A stretch of 64,000 nt of DNA from positions 118,636-182,635 of the forward strand of contig NZ_MYFN02000009.1 of assembly GCF_004514425.2 (NCBI RefSeq). The letters are read 5' to 3'. Shown piece by piece: positions 42,031 through 50,365 of the stretch (position 1 is the first letter of the stretch; the number at the start of each line of letters is the position of its first letter). The DNA comes from Shinella sumterensis (GTDB lineage: Bacteria > Pseudomonadota > Alphaproteobacteria > Rhizobiales > Rhizobiaceae). Position numbers and translations under genes: made by a program. Under the pieces are notes generated by a model that searched no databases, was not told where the DNA came from, and saw only the letters and a program-made list of their open reading frames with translations.

Positions 42031-42675
42031 TTAGCCGAACCGACGACCGGACGCAGTGAAGGTGTAGGCATTGGCCACGATGGTCTCGTCGATCATTTCG
42101 TCGGAGGTCAGCGCGTTGTATTCGTTCTCGAGCTGGCGGTAGAGCCATCGGGCGAGATCGCGCACCGCTTCGATGACCGTCTCTTCTGCGTCAGCGGTCA
42201 TATCCTGGTATGTGGGACTTCCCCTCTCGACGGAGATCGCCATGCAATACTCGTGATAATAGTGCCCGCGATGGCTGACATCGGCTCGAAGCCGATAGAA
42301 GTTGCGGCGCTGGATCGCTTGCAGGCTATCGGCAATCGCATGCAGCGCGGTATCGTTCGGCGCATGGACACGGATCGCGCGAGGCGCACTCTTTCGATAG
42401 GAATAATGAGCCTGGAAGCATGCACCGTCACCTTGAGACCAGAAGCCGGTGAAGTGGATTCGCGGCTCATCTCGTGTGCCGCCGCCCATGAGTCGGACAG
42501 GTGACGTCTTGAGGCGAACGCCCAGGCACTCGCATATCCGACCGAAATCCTCAAAGACAAACTCATACCAGTCGTAATCAAAGCCGCCCTCGCGATACCA
42601 CGCACGAGCATTCTCCTTCGCTCCTTCCGACAACTCCTCGAACTGATAGACGGTGGTTTCAATAACTGCGGGCAT
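42031..42675 (-). CDS. Hypothetical protein, sometimes labelled antitoxin-like
   Basis: 214-aa protein starting MPAVIETTVYQFEELSEGAK, with ENARAWYREGGFDYDWYEFV, RLMGGGTRDEPRIHFTGFWS and SHRGHYYHEYCMAISVERGS. GAGG lies 6 bases before the ATG at 42675; the 67 codons upstream are unsupported. Close relatives on plasmids and phages are named antitoxin of a stability system in databases, but I know of no experiment behind that. No toxin-like partner adjoins here. Confidence 0.78.
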   Translation of the reverse strand: MPAVIETTVYQFEELSEGAKENARAWYREGGFDYDWYEFVFEDFGRICECLGVRLKTSPVRLMGGGTRDEPRIHFTGFWSQGDGACFQAHYSYRKSAPRAIRVHAPNDTALHAIADSLQAIQRRNFYRLRADVSHRGHYYHEYCMAISVERGSPTYQDMTADAEETVIEAVRDLARWLYRQLENEYNALTSDEMIDETIVANAYTFTASGRRFG

Positions 42676-42986
42676 ACGAGCCTCTTGGAAAGCGAAAGCC
42701 CGGCGCAGGGCCGGGCTCGTCGGGGATAGACAATGCCGGCGATGCCGGCGGCTGGAATGGATGGTGTCTCGTGAGGTTTGGCGAAGAAACCTCCTTCGGC
42801 CACGAGCAGCCGCACGCCACATGGACAGTTTCGTCAGCGGCCCGCTTCCGCTCGTGGAAAGGTCGCGCTGAGCCAATCGCTCGGCCGGTCAGATGAGCCG
42901 TCGTCGCTGCGTTTTACTATGCATATTTTTAATAGTATAACGCGGCCGCGCCGTGTAGGGTTTGGCTTGAGAAGGGGAGAGCGACA
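42676..42986. promoter_or_regulatory. Divergent promoter region with AT-rich operator-like repeat
   Basis: This 311-bp spacer separates leftward and rightward genes and should hold two promoters. An AT-rich island at 42911-42940 carries TACTAT (42915-42920) and ATAGTA (42932-42937), a 6-bp inverted repeat set in otherwise GC-rich DNA, 50 bp before the rightward GTG start. No reading frame is supported. Confidence 0.5.
42697..42717. repeat. Intergenic hairpin, CCCGGC family (copy 2)
   Basis: AGCCCGGC and GCCGGGCT flank five bases. It lies 22 bp upstream of the 214-aa gene, the same relative place as in the other copies. Confidence 0.75.
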
Positions 42987-44177
42987 GTGCGAACATTCAC
43001 GATCGGCGACAGGGTGCTTCCGGAAAACTCTCCGGAATTTCGGGCGCTTCTTCCGCATGCATATGAAGAGCGGCTTCGTCCGATGTGCATGTGCAGGCAG
43101 CCGGCGGTCGCCATGTACATCGCCCGACTGGATGATCAGTATGTTGTCAAACGCATGCCGCTATCGGGACGCAAACATGACCCGACCTGTCCTTCCTATG
43201 AACCGCCATACGAGCTTTCCGGTCTCGGGCCGCTCATCGGCAGCGCCATCCAGATCGACGCCAGCGGCAAAGCCGATCTGAAGCTCGATTTTTCCTTGAC
43301 GAAGCGGGGTCCGCGCGCTGCGGCCAGCACACCGACGGAACAGTCGGAACCAGGTATTCGCAGCGAGCCGCGGAAACTGTCGCTCAAGGCTATGCTCCAC
43401 TATCTCTGGGAGGCCGGCGAACTGACGGAATGGCGTTCAGTCTGGGCCGGCCGGCGCGGCTGGGGACGCGTCCGCACCAGCCTGATCAACGCAGCGTCGC
43501 AGATGACGGCGAGAGGCGGACCGCTCAGCGACATGCTCTATGTGCCGGAGGTCTACCAGACGGAGGACAAGGACGGCATCGCCGCGCGCCGCGCGACGGC
43601 ACTGAAGGGCGTGCAGGCGACAGGTTCAAGACCGCGCAAGCTGATGATGATTGTCGCGGAGGTGAAAGAGTTCTCTCCGGCCCGCGAGGGACAGAGGATC
43701 GTCGTGCGGCACATGCCCTTCCCCCTGATAATCGAGGATGGGGCCTGGCGGCGGCTGGCGGCCCGCTACGAAACCGAACTCGAACTGTGGCGTTCCAGCG
43801 AGGCGTTCCACCTGATCGTCATCGCCACCTTCGGCATCTCGACCTCGGGCATCGCATCGGTCGAAGAAGTCGCATTGATGGTTGTGAACGAGCATTGGCT
43901 GCCCTTCGAGGACATTAACGAATTGCGACTGCTGGAGAAGCTCAGCCACCTGAAGCGGAAGAGCGTGAAGGGCCTGCGCTTCAACCTTCCGCGCGACGCG
44001 CCGATCGTGTCGGTGACGCTGCCCGAGCAGAAGCCCGCGCCGGTGGCGATGTTCATCGTGCCGGCGAGTGCCGGCGACGAATACGAGCATGCGCTTGCCG
44101 ACATGATCGAGACGAGACCGGAGATCACACCTTGGGTCTGGCGGGCCGGCGATGGCGAGATGCCCCGAATTCCCTGA
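42987..44177 (+). CDS. DUF1173 family protein
   Basis: 396-aa protein starting at GTG with AAGGGGAGAG upstream. RPMCMCRQPAVAMYIARLDD holds a CxC pair and KRMPLSGRKHDPTCPSYEPP a further Cys, a metal-binding pattern typical of DUF1173. The C-terminus has LVVNEHWLPFEDINELRLLE-like sequence (MVVNEHWLPFEDINE). This family occurs on rhizobial plasmids and integrative elements; its function is unknown. It is one of the few rightward genes in this block. Confidence 0.88.
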   Translation: MRTFTIGDRVLPENSPEFRALLPHAYEERLRPMCMCRQPAVAMYIARLDDQYVVKRMPLSGRKHDPTCPSYEPPYELSGLGPLIGSAIQIDASGKADLKLDFSLTKRGPRAAASTPTEQSEPGIRSEPRKLSLKAMLHYLWEAGELTEWRSVWAGRRGWGRVRTSLINAASQMTARGGPLSDMLYVPEVYQTEDKDGIAARRATALKGVQATGSRPRKLMMIVAEVKEFSPAREGQRIVVRHMPFPLIIEDGAWRRLAARYETELELWRSSEAFHLIVIATFGISTSGIASVEEVALMVVNEHWLPFEDINELRLLEKLSHLKRKSVKGLRFNLPRDAPIVSVTLPEQKPAPVAMFIVPASAGDEYEHALADMIETRPEITPWVWRAGDGEMPRIP

Positions 44178-44269
44178 TCGTGGACTTCCCGGCGTAATCC
44201 GTTGACAGGCTCCCGCGAATAAGAACAGCTGCCGGGAGGCAGTCACCCGCCACATTCAGCCGGAGCATC

Positions 44270-44479
44270 ATGAAGCCTGAGAAAAAGCCGTTCGTCGTCG
44301 AGTTCAAGAATCGGCGGCGCCTCCCCCGGAAAGAAACGTCGATCTGGGGGCGTATCGACCTGAAGGCCGCCAGCGACGTGGTTGACGTCGAGCAGATGGG
44401 CAACGAAGTTGCGTCGATGAGCCACGGCCAGTCGCCGGAATCCGATGCGACACCGACCCAGGCCGGGATCAGCGCCTAA
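44270..44479 (+). CDS. 69-residue basic small protein
   Basis: Begins MKPEKKPFVVEFKNRRRLPR, then KETSIWGRIDLKAASDVVDV. A GGAG site lies 6 bases before the ATG. The basic N-terminus suggests nucleic acid binding. It follows DUF1173 by 92 bp on the same strand and converges with the next gene. Family not recognised. Confidence 0.65.
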   Translation: MKPEKKPFVVEFKNRRRLPRKETSIWGRIDLKAASDVVDVEQMGNEVASMSHGQSPESDATPTQAGISA

Positions 44480-44508
44480 TCGCGTCATAGACTGACGAAG
44501 ACCGTCCA

Positions 44509-45486
44509 TCAGGATTTTCGAGCGATGAGCTTGTCGCTGGCGAGTGCTTCGGCCGCAACGTCACGACGCCGGCCAGCGACCGCCGATATGACGGTTTGGA
44601 GAAATTCCTCGGGTTCGCCATCCCGGTATGGCCCGTATTCAGACCAGTCCAAAGCACCGACGACAGCGGGAATGAAATCGAAATCGAAGGTAAATCCGCC
44701 CTCCTCCAAAGCATCCGAGAGATCGGTGTACGCTTGCTCTGCAAGAGGTACGATCGCCAGGACATGACTCCGCATCGCCTGCCAGCCGGTCGCATCCCAC
44801 AATTCGGACATGCGGATAACGCCATCTGGAACCGGACGGCGATCCTCGTGAAGTCCGCGAAAATAGAGCATGGCCTCCCAGATGCAGAGAGCCGTCTCCA
44901 TCTCGCCGACGGTGAAAGACCGAGGGGCGTCAACTGGAGCACCGTCTGGCAACGAAGGCGGCGAGAGCGGCGGCATCAGCGCACGATCCTGCAAACGGAA
45001 CCGGTTCAGCAGATCCGCGCTGGTCGCGTTATGGATGCCCTTGCCGGTGATGAGGGACACGCTGGCGCCATAGGTCTCCAGCCGCTGCGAAGGATGATTC
45101 ATCCATTGGATCACCGTGACCTCCGGCAGGCTCGGCGAGCGCGCGACAATATCATGCACGATGAACTGCCACGGGAATTCGCTGAGATCGATTTCGGCAG
45201 CGACATCATTACCATCGGGCGACGTCGGCAATAGCGCCAGAATGCGGCTGCCAATGAAGGCATTGAGTGCGCTGTCTGCCTGTGGCGCCGAGGCGCGAAA
45301 GGCGTTGAGCAGCGCTTGGCGCTTCACGCTGATCGGGTTGATCGGGCCGACGTCGGTGAACAGGACAAGCCCGGCTTCGGTCTCGCTGCATTCGAGAACG
45401 TGGGTCAGCACGAGCTTTTCGAGCGGCGTGATATCGGCAAGCGAGATTGGCGGATAGGTGTAAATTCGGGTTTCGAGATTGTTCAT
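44509..45486 (-). CDS. Hypothetical 325-aa accessory protein
   Basis: Starts MNNLETRIYTYPPISLADIT, with LEKLVLTHVLECSETEAGLV and PLSPPSLPDGAPVDAPRSFT, ending near AGRRRDVAAEALASDKLIAR. An AAAGG site precedes the ATG at 45486. No enzymatic motif is visible. It lies downstream of the GHKL ATPase gene and probably belongs to the same leftward transcription unit, separated by a hairpin of the dispersed family. Confidence 0.75.
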   Translation of the reverse strand: MNNLETRIYTYPPISLADITPLEKLVLTHVLECSETEAGLVLFTDVGPINPISVKRQALLNAFRASAPQADSALNAFIGSRILALLPTSPDGNDVAAEIDLSEFPWQFIVHDIVARSPSLPEVTVIQWMNHPSQRLETYGASVSLITGKGIHNATSADLLNRFRLQDRALMPPLSPPSLPDGAPVDAPRSFTVGEMETALCIWEAMLYFRGLHEDRRPVPDGVIRMSELWDATGWQAMRSHVLAIVPLAEQAYTDLSDALEEGGFTFDFDFIPAVVGALDWSEYGPYRDGEPEEFLQTVISAVAGRRRDVAAEALASDKLIARKS

Positions 45487-45512
45487 GGGACTGCCTTTCA
45501 GTCGATACGACA

Positions 45513-45534
45513 AACCCGGCGCGGTGGCCGGGTT
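45513..45534. repeat. Intergenic hairpin, CCCGGC family (copy 3)
   Basis: AACCCGGC and GCCGGGTT flank GCGGTG. It sits between the GHKL gene stop and the 325-aa gene start, 26 bp before the latter. Confidence 0.8.
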
Positions 45535-45567
45535 GATGGGAGGAATGCTCGTGCGTTTTGATGAGGG

Positions 45568-47231
45568 CTATGTCGCCGCGCGCGGCGCCGGCGGCGCACC
45601 GACAGGTGGGGAAAGACCTTCGACCGAGATCTTTCGATGCTCGATCCTCAGAATCGCGTCTTCCCGAGGCACGCGCCAAGCCACTTCGCGTTCGACGACA
45701 CGCACGATCGCATTCAGATCGGCAGCGTGCGCCGTTTCCAGCAAGGCGATGCTCAGATCCTCCGCCTCGTCGGAGAACCATCGCTCCTGCTCCTCATAGG
45801 AGCCGGCTTCCGCATCGTCCCCGGGAGAATAGAGGGCATCGACAAGGAAGGTGGTCAGATGTGACGGCGTGATACCCGACTGCTTGGTGACGAGGATCTC
45901 CGCCTCATCCAAGGAACCGTGATCGACCCCTTGGACGATCAGGTCGGTCTCCAGCACCCACTCCGTCTTTTCCTCGCCCGAAACGTCCAGAACCACTTCA
46001 AGGCGATCCGGCCGCGCGTTTGCGCCGAAGAGATCGAAGGGCTCTTTCTCTTCGACCGAGCCGCCAACTTCCATCCTGTAGGATCTGATCTGAATGCAAC
46101 GTAGCCCGTCATACCAGCTGTATCCGGTAAACGCGCTGTGCGGCTCGAAGAGCTGCGGAGGACGGTCTAGTCGCGCGATTGCGCGGGCAAACGTCTGCTC
46201 TTCGAGCGGACCCTCACCTTCGAAGACGAGCGCCCCTGCCTCGACCGGCTCGGGCGCGAGAACAACAATCCGGTCCGTATCCGCGCACGAAGGCGTAAAT
46301 GGTCGCAGGAGCGGGACGGCCTCTTTCAGGTCGATGCCAAGCGTCCGGCCGAAGTGGTAGTCCTTGAACTTCAAGCTCCGCGCACCGCCGGCCGCGACCA
46401 TGCGAAAATACAGGCGCGTAATCTCTTCGATGAGCGCGGCATACATCGCATCGCGCACGACATCCTTGCGGGCCGGAAGCACGAGCTTCAGGTGAGCACA
46501 ATCGACCACATCGATGCGCGCGAAATAGCTGCGATGCCAGGATTGCTGAAGGTCCGGTAAGCCAACCTTCAGCCTCACGCCATGGAAGTTGACGTTGTCG
46601 TCGTGGTAGCGGGAGAGGTCCCGACCAAACACGCCTATCCGGATTCCTTGCCATTCCTCGATATGATCCGCGCCATCGAGGAAGTCCGAGGACGGCATTT
46701 GCTCGCCATTGAAGATGACAGGAACAGGGAAAAAGCGAGCAGCACGGCGGACCGCAGTCGCAAAATGCTCGCCCTTCTTCTCCGGGAAGATCACGGTCAA
46801 GCCTTGATGCCCCTCCGGACCGACATCGACCGTGACCGGTTCCTTGCCGTGAAGGCATCCGGTGTCGCCGCGATGGCCCAGGCCTGGCCAGTGCCTTTCT
46901 GGCCAGCGATGATGATCGCTCCACGATTGGCGAGGGAAAAGAAGCCCATGCCGGCGGCGTCCTCTGACAGGGACAGCGCCTTCGACCATTCGCTCCTCCC
47001 GAGAGAAAAGAGCGAGCGGGGTTCGGCGAGGCCCGCGCCGTCATCGGCGATGCGGATTGCTGGGCCAAACCGTGGATCGTCGATCTGGTCGATCAAGACC
47101 TTCGCGGCCCCGGCGCGCCGTGCGTTCTGGAGCAGTTCGTTGAGGATATCGTCGATCGAGGCGTTGAAAAGGCGGCCGACCTTTTCGATCGCCTCCGCGG
47201 CGACCTGTGCGTGAAAGGAAAAGCTGGTCAT
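45568..47231 (-). pseudogene. GHKL (HSP90-like) ATPase gene with a single-base frameshift
   Basis: The ATG at 47231 has GGAG upstream and opens MTSFSFHAQVAAEAIEKVGR, then NELLQNARRAGA (N box), IRIADDGAGL (G1) and EDAAGMGFFSLANRG (G2), a complete GHKL ATP site. Near 46842 one G seems missing after ATPDAFT; the given frame ends at 46797. The other frame continues GKEPVTVDVGPEGHQGLTVI, then FPEKKGEHFATAVRRAARFF, to 45568. The intact protein would be about 554 aa. GHKL proteins of this kind can be chaperone-like or defence-related; the role here is unknown. Confidence 0.8.
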
Positions 47232-47254
47232 TGTAGGTTCTCCAAAATGGCGAA

Positions 47255-47276
47255 CGCCCGGCACGGTGGCCGGGCG
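47255..47276. repeat. Intergenic hairpin, CCCGGC family (copy 4)
   Basis: CGCCCGGC and GCCGGGCG flank ACGGTG. It lies 23 bp upstream of the GHKL gene start and after the DUF932 stop. Confidence 0.8.
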
Positions 47277-47318
47277 CTGATGGGATAGAGGGGGAGTGTG
47301 TGCGGGAGCGGAACGTGG

Positions 47319-48509
47319 TCAGGCCGCGCTTTCGAGCAGCTTGCGCGCTTTACCCTCCAGTTCCAGGCGCGTGTCCTGATGCGCTTTTCCGCGCGCGAGG
47401 GCAGTGATGCCCTGCACGAAATCGAAAATGGATTCCGGCGGGCGCCCCTCCTCGGCAAGCACCGTGTCGATGATCTTGCCGGTTTCCGCCTTCGAGAAAC
47501 CACGCTTGCGCAGGAAACTGGACCGGTCCTCTTCGTTGCGGGCGACGATCTTCTCGCGCGCACCTCGGATGCCGGCGATGAACGGTGCGGGTGAGGAATT
47601 GGCGAAATTCATCAGCGCCGGGGCGGCCTCGTGCGCGAAGCGCTTTGCGGCGAACTTCGAGTGCCGAATGGTGATTTCCTCGAAATTTTCGCAGCCCCAA
47701 AGGTTGCGATTCATGCACACAGCCCGCAGGTAGAAGCTCGCGATTCCGAGGGTTTTCGAGCCGACCTCCGAGTTCCAGGCATAAAATCCTCGGAAATAGA
47801 GATCCGGCTCGCCGTTCGGCAGCCGCCCGGCCTCGATGGGGTGCGTATCGTCGACGAGAAACAGGAAGACATCCCTGTCGCTGGCATAGAGTGTCGTCGT
47901 ATCCTTTGTGACGTCGACGAAAGGATTGTGGGTCATGGTCGACCAGTCGAGGACGCCAGGCACCTTCCAGATCGTGTCGCCGGTTCCATTCCCGGCGATG
48001 CTCATCACCGCCGCAACGAGTTCTTTATCCCAGATGCGGCCGTACTCGGGGCCGGTCACCGCGCGCAACTCGACGCGCCCGTCGTCCATTTCCAGGGTCT
48101 TGACCAGTTCGGCGCTGTGGTTGAGCAGCCCATGCTGGAGATTGATCGCCGCCAGCGGCGCGGGAAGCTGGCGCATGTAGCTCGCGGGCGCGCCGACAAG
48201 GCTGCACAATTGGCCGTAGCTCCAATGGGTCGGCGCCAGCGGTACGCGGCTGCCGGGAACGACAAGGGAAAGGCGCTCGGCGTTGTCGCGTGTCGCCTCG
48301 ACGCGGATGTCCGCGCTCTCGACCGTGCGAACACGGGCGCGTTCCGTCCGCTCGCTGACCGCGCGATGGAGGTCGGAAAGCGAGAGATAACGCTCGTCGT
48401 CCGGGCGAGAGAACCATTCGGACGATACCCGGCCGATGCGTTCGCCGCGCGAGATGTCGACCTTGAAGCCGGAGGATACGGCGGGCGGGCTGGAAATCAT
48501 GGTATTCAT
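47319..48509 (-). CDS. DUF932 family protein
   Basis: 396-aa protein; the ATG at 48509 has AGGAG 8 bases upstream. It contains LAPTHWSYGQLCSLVGAPAS, LRAVTGPEYGRIWDKELVAA and DDTHPIEAGRLPNGEPDLYF, followed by FYAWNSEVGSKTLGIASFYL, all typical of DUF932, a large family found on phages and plasmids and named phage/plasmid-like protein. Its function is not established; some members are suspected to act on DNA or in recombination. Confidence 0.9.
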   Translation of the reverse strand: MNTMISSPPAVSSGFKVDISRGERIGRVSSEWFSRPDDERYLSLSDLHRAVSERTERARVRTVESADIRVEATRDNAERLSLVVPGSRVPLAPTHWSYGQLCSLVGAPASYMRQLPAPLAAINLQHGLLNHSAELVKTLEMDDGRVELRAVTGPEYGRIWDKELVAAVMSIAGNGTGDTIWKVPGVLDWSTMTHNPFVDVTKDTTTLYASDRDVFLFLVDDTHPIEAGRLPNGEPDLYFRGFYAWNSEVGSKTLGIASFYLRAVCMNRNLWGCENFEEITIRHSKFAAKRFAHEAAPALMNFANSSPAPFIAGIRGAREKIVARNEEDRSSFLRKRGFSKAETGKIIDTVLAEEGRPPESIFDFVQGITALARGKAHQDTRLELEGKARKLLESAA

Positions 48510-48533
48510 GAGTCGTCTCCTGAAACGTAAAAT

Positions 48534-48551
48534 CCCGGCGCGATGGCCGGG
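48534..48551. repeat. Intergenic hairpin, CCCGGC family (copy 5)
   Basis: CCCGGC and GCCGGG flank GCGATG. It lies 24 bp upstream of the DUF932 start, downstream of the next gene's stop. Confidence 0.8.
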
Positions 48552-48576
48552 TTGGTGGAAAGAAAAGGGATGAAGC

Positions 48577-48849
48577 TCAGCGCGCTGGCGCGGGATGGAT
48601 GCGGTCGTCGTCAAACTCGACATTTTCTATGTCCGGTTCCGTCCCATCCGCTGTGACGCGATCGATGTAGATGATGGTGCCTTCACGCCGTTGATCGATC
48701 TCGATGTGTTCCGGCTGATCGGATGCCTCCATGGCCACCGTGGCGGTCACCTTGGCTTTCTCGATCGCCACGGCATCGCTGTCGGCCTCGAGGGCGAAAC
48801 CGTCATAGGCACTCAGCCAGAAAGCGATTTTGACATTGTATTGCGTCAT
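48577..48849 (-). CDS. Hypothetical 90-aa acidic protein
   Basis: Starts MTQYNVKIAFWLSAYDGFAL, then EADSDAVAIEKAKVTATVAM; a small acidic alpha/beta protein. GGGAG lies 7 bases before the ATG at 48849, which overlaps the upstream gene's stop by 4 bp (ATGA). The two genes are therefore coupled. The pattern of N-terminal strands resembles the start of the 140-aa neighbour (both have a YR/VxIxxxxxAYD-like strand), hinting at a related fold. Confidence 0.72.
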   Translation of the reverse strand: MTQYNVKIAFWLSAYDGFALEADSDAVAIEKAKVTATVAMEASDQPEHIEIDQRREGTIIYIDRVTADGTEPDIENVEFDDDRIHPAPAR

Positions 48850-49268
48850 AGGCGCTCTCCCTCGGCGAGTTCGTCGGGATCGCGAGCGCCTGCGAGGATC
48901 GCCTCGCCACGGGCGACGGCTGAGACGGCACGCTCGATCCAGTCGTCCGACGCCGCCCGGCCGGCCTGGACATCCGCGAGGAGCAACTTCAGCAGGCCAA
49001 GCAGGATTTCGAAGTGCCTGACCTTCCGCTCGATCGTTTCCGAAAAGTGCGAGGGGACAGGGATCGCCTGGCCGGAATATGCGGCATCGACCTCGTTCCA
49101 AATGCCGGAAATGTAGTTCTCGCCGGCGTCTTCGTAGCTCAGCTTTTCACCGGACCAGTCATCGTCCTCGATGGCCTGCCGGCAGGCGCGCGCGACGGTG
49201 TCGGCCTGGTAGGTGCGATGACGGTAGGCTGGCACGCGATAACTTGTCTCAATGGTGTAGTCGGGCAT
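48846..49268 (-). CDS. Hypothetical 140-aa protein
   Basis: Starts MPDYTIETSYRVPAYRHRTY with GGAG 8 bases upstream, then IEDDDWSGEKLSYEDAGENY and ISGIWNEVDAAYSGQAIPVP. The C-terminal half is helical (FEILLGLLKLLLADVQAGRA). Proteins of this form recur in the accessory blocks of rhizobial plasmids, with no known function. Confidence 0.75.
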   Translation of the reverse strand: MPDYTIETSYRVPAYRHRTYQADTVARACRQAIEDDDWSGEKLSYEDAGENYISGIWNEVDAAYSGQAIPVPSHFSETIERKVRHFEILLGLLKLLLADVQAGRAASDDWIERAVSAVARGEAILAGARDPDELAEGERL

Positions 49269-49289
49269 CTCAAGCTCCTGAAACGAACG

Positions 49290-49321
49290 AGCCCAGCCGC
49301 CGCTATCGCGCCAACCGGGCT
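49290..49321. repeat. Intergenic hairpin, CCCGGC family (copy 6, degenerate)
   Basis: AGCCCAGCCG and GCGCCAACCGGGCT form a longer, imperfect version of the same stem. It lies 22 bp upstream of the 140-aa gene start. Confidence 0.55.
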
Positions 49322-49395
49322 GGTGAATTGGGAATGGATCTGTGGATCGCAGCTCGCTCCGAAACGTCCGCGACCCGCAGTCGTGCAAGTGGGCT

Positions 49396-49809
49396 TCAGT
49401 CGATTGCCTGGAAGATCTCCGAGGCCTCAGGATGATCCGCCGAGTACGCGTAGAGGCGCTCATATCCTTCGACGAGTCGATCGGACTGGAACTGGAATGA
49501 CAGGTGCGAAAATGCGAACATCGTGGCGATAATGCCGGCTGCCTCGGCGGAGACCTCGCCATGGAAGCAGGTGACATCGCCAGTAATCCGGAAACGCGTC
49601 CTGGATCTGGGTGCGAGAAATAGCGGCTTGCTCTCGTGCTCGTAGAAATCCCAGGAACCGCCACGATAGTCGAGAGGGCTAAGCCTTCCCATCAAGGCGT
49701 AGACGGCATTCTCGGCGACGATCAGGTGCGAACGGCCGAAGAGGGTTGGGAGGAAATCCTGACGGGTTTCGTCGGGAACGATGACGGCGCGAGGGATGTC
49801 GTTCAACAT
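49396..49809 (-). CDS. ArdB/KlcA-like antirestriction protein
   Basis: 137-aa protein. RQDFLPTLFG, then NAVYALMGRLSPLDYRGGSW and DFYE match the ArdB/KlcA opening. GEVSAEAAGIIATMFAFSHL and the C-terminal YAYSADHPEASEIFQAID are the family's most conserved blocks. Such proteins protect incoming plasmid DNA by inhibiting type I restriction, without the DNA mimicry of ArdA. The ATG overlaps the stop of the upstream gene by one base (TAATG), so the two are coupled. Expression early after transfer would be expected. Confidence 0.85.
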   Translation of the reverse strand: MLNDIPRAVIVPDETRQDFLPTLFGRSHLIVAENAVYALMGRLSPLDYRGGSWDFYEHESKPLFLAPRSRTRFRITGDVTCFHGEVSAEAAGIIATMFAFSHLSFQFQSDRLVEGYERLYAYSADHPEASEIFQAID

Positions 49810-50288
49810 TATACCATCCTCCCTTCCACTACGGCGGCCGCGACCTCGTCTGCAGTAACCTCCTCGAACACGGGATCGGGATACCGATCTCCCTCGACCG
49901 CGACCCAATGCTCGGCCTCGGCGCGGCCGCACGCGAGATAGACAAGCTCTGCGTCCCGACCCGGCCGGTCGAAGACCCGGACAGAGCCAATCGGCGGCCG
50001 TTCAACGATCGTGAACCGAAGCGGATAGTCGATATGGAAGGTGTAGAGAGAACTGTTGGCCACCACACCCGCTTCAGTGAAATCGCCTCTCAGGAGGGTT
50101 ATTGCCGGGCTCATTCCCGGATTTCCGCTACCGCGCTCGCCCTGCGTTCGGACCAAACGGCCGCGATTGTTGTGGAATAACCACTCGCAATACAGGTAAA
50201 AGTTGCGCTTCGGCGGACGCCGCGTGCCGTCGGTCCAGGCAATTAATGCGCCAATTGGCGCTTGTTCGTAGATAGTCATGACGGACAT
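49809..50288 (-). CDS. Hypothetical protein coupled to ArdB
   Basis: 159-aa protein starting MSVMTIYEQAPIGALIAWTD at 50288, with GGAG 6 bases upstream; a Met four codons earlier lacks a site. It contains RPPKRNFYLYCEWLFHNNRG, then GSGNPGMSPAITLLRGDFTE and SSLYTFHIDYPLRFTIVERP. No known motif. Its stop is fused to the ArdB start, suggesting a shared role or joint early expression. Confidence 0.75.
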   Translation of the reverse strand: MSVMTIYEQAPIGALIAWTDGTRRPPKRNFYLYCEWLFHNNRGRLVRTQGERGSGNPGMSPAITLLRGDFTEAGVVANSSLYTFHIDYPLRFTIVERPPIGSVRVFDRPGRDAELVYLACGRAEAEHWVAVEGDRYPDPVFEEVTADEVAAAVVEGRMV

Positions 50289-50313
50289 GTTCGTCTCCAT
50301 ATCGAGAAAGAGA

Positions 50314-50339
50314 GAAGCCCGGCGCGACGGCCGGGCTTC
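50314..50339. repeat. Intergenic hairpin, CCCGGC family (copy 7)
   Basis: A perfect stem GAAGCCCGGC/GCCGGGCTTC with a GCGACG loop. It lies 25 bp upstream of the 159-aa gene and after the parB stop. This is the longest intact copy. Confidence 0.85.
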
Positions 50340-50365
50340 GGATTGATCATTGGCGGTTTCGAGAT

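Noticed and set aside
39426..50339. Possible CRISPR-like array formed by the CCCGGC hairpins
   Set aside because: Copies are kilobases apart with genes between them, have no regular spacers, and no cas genes are present.
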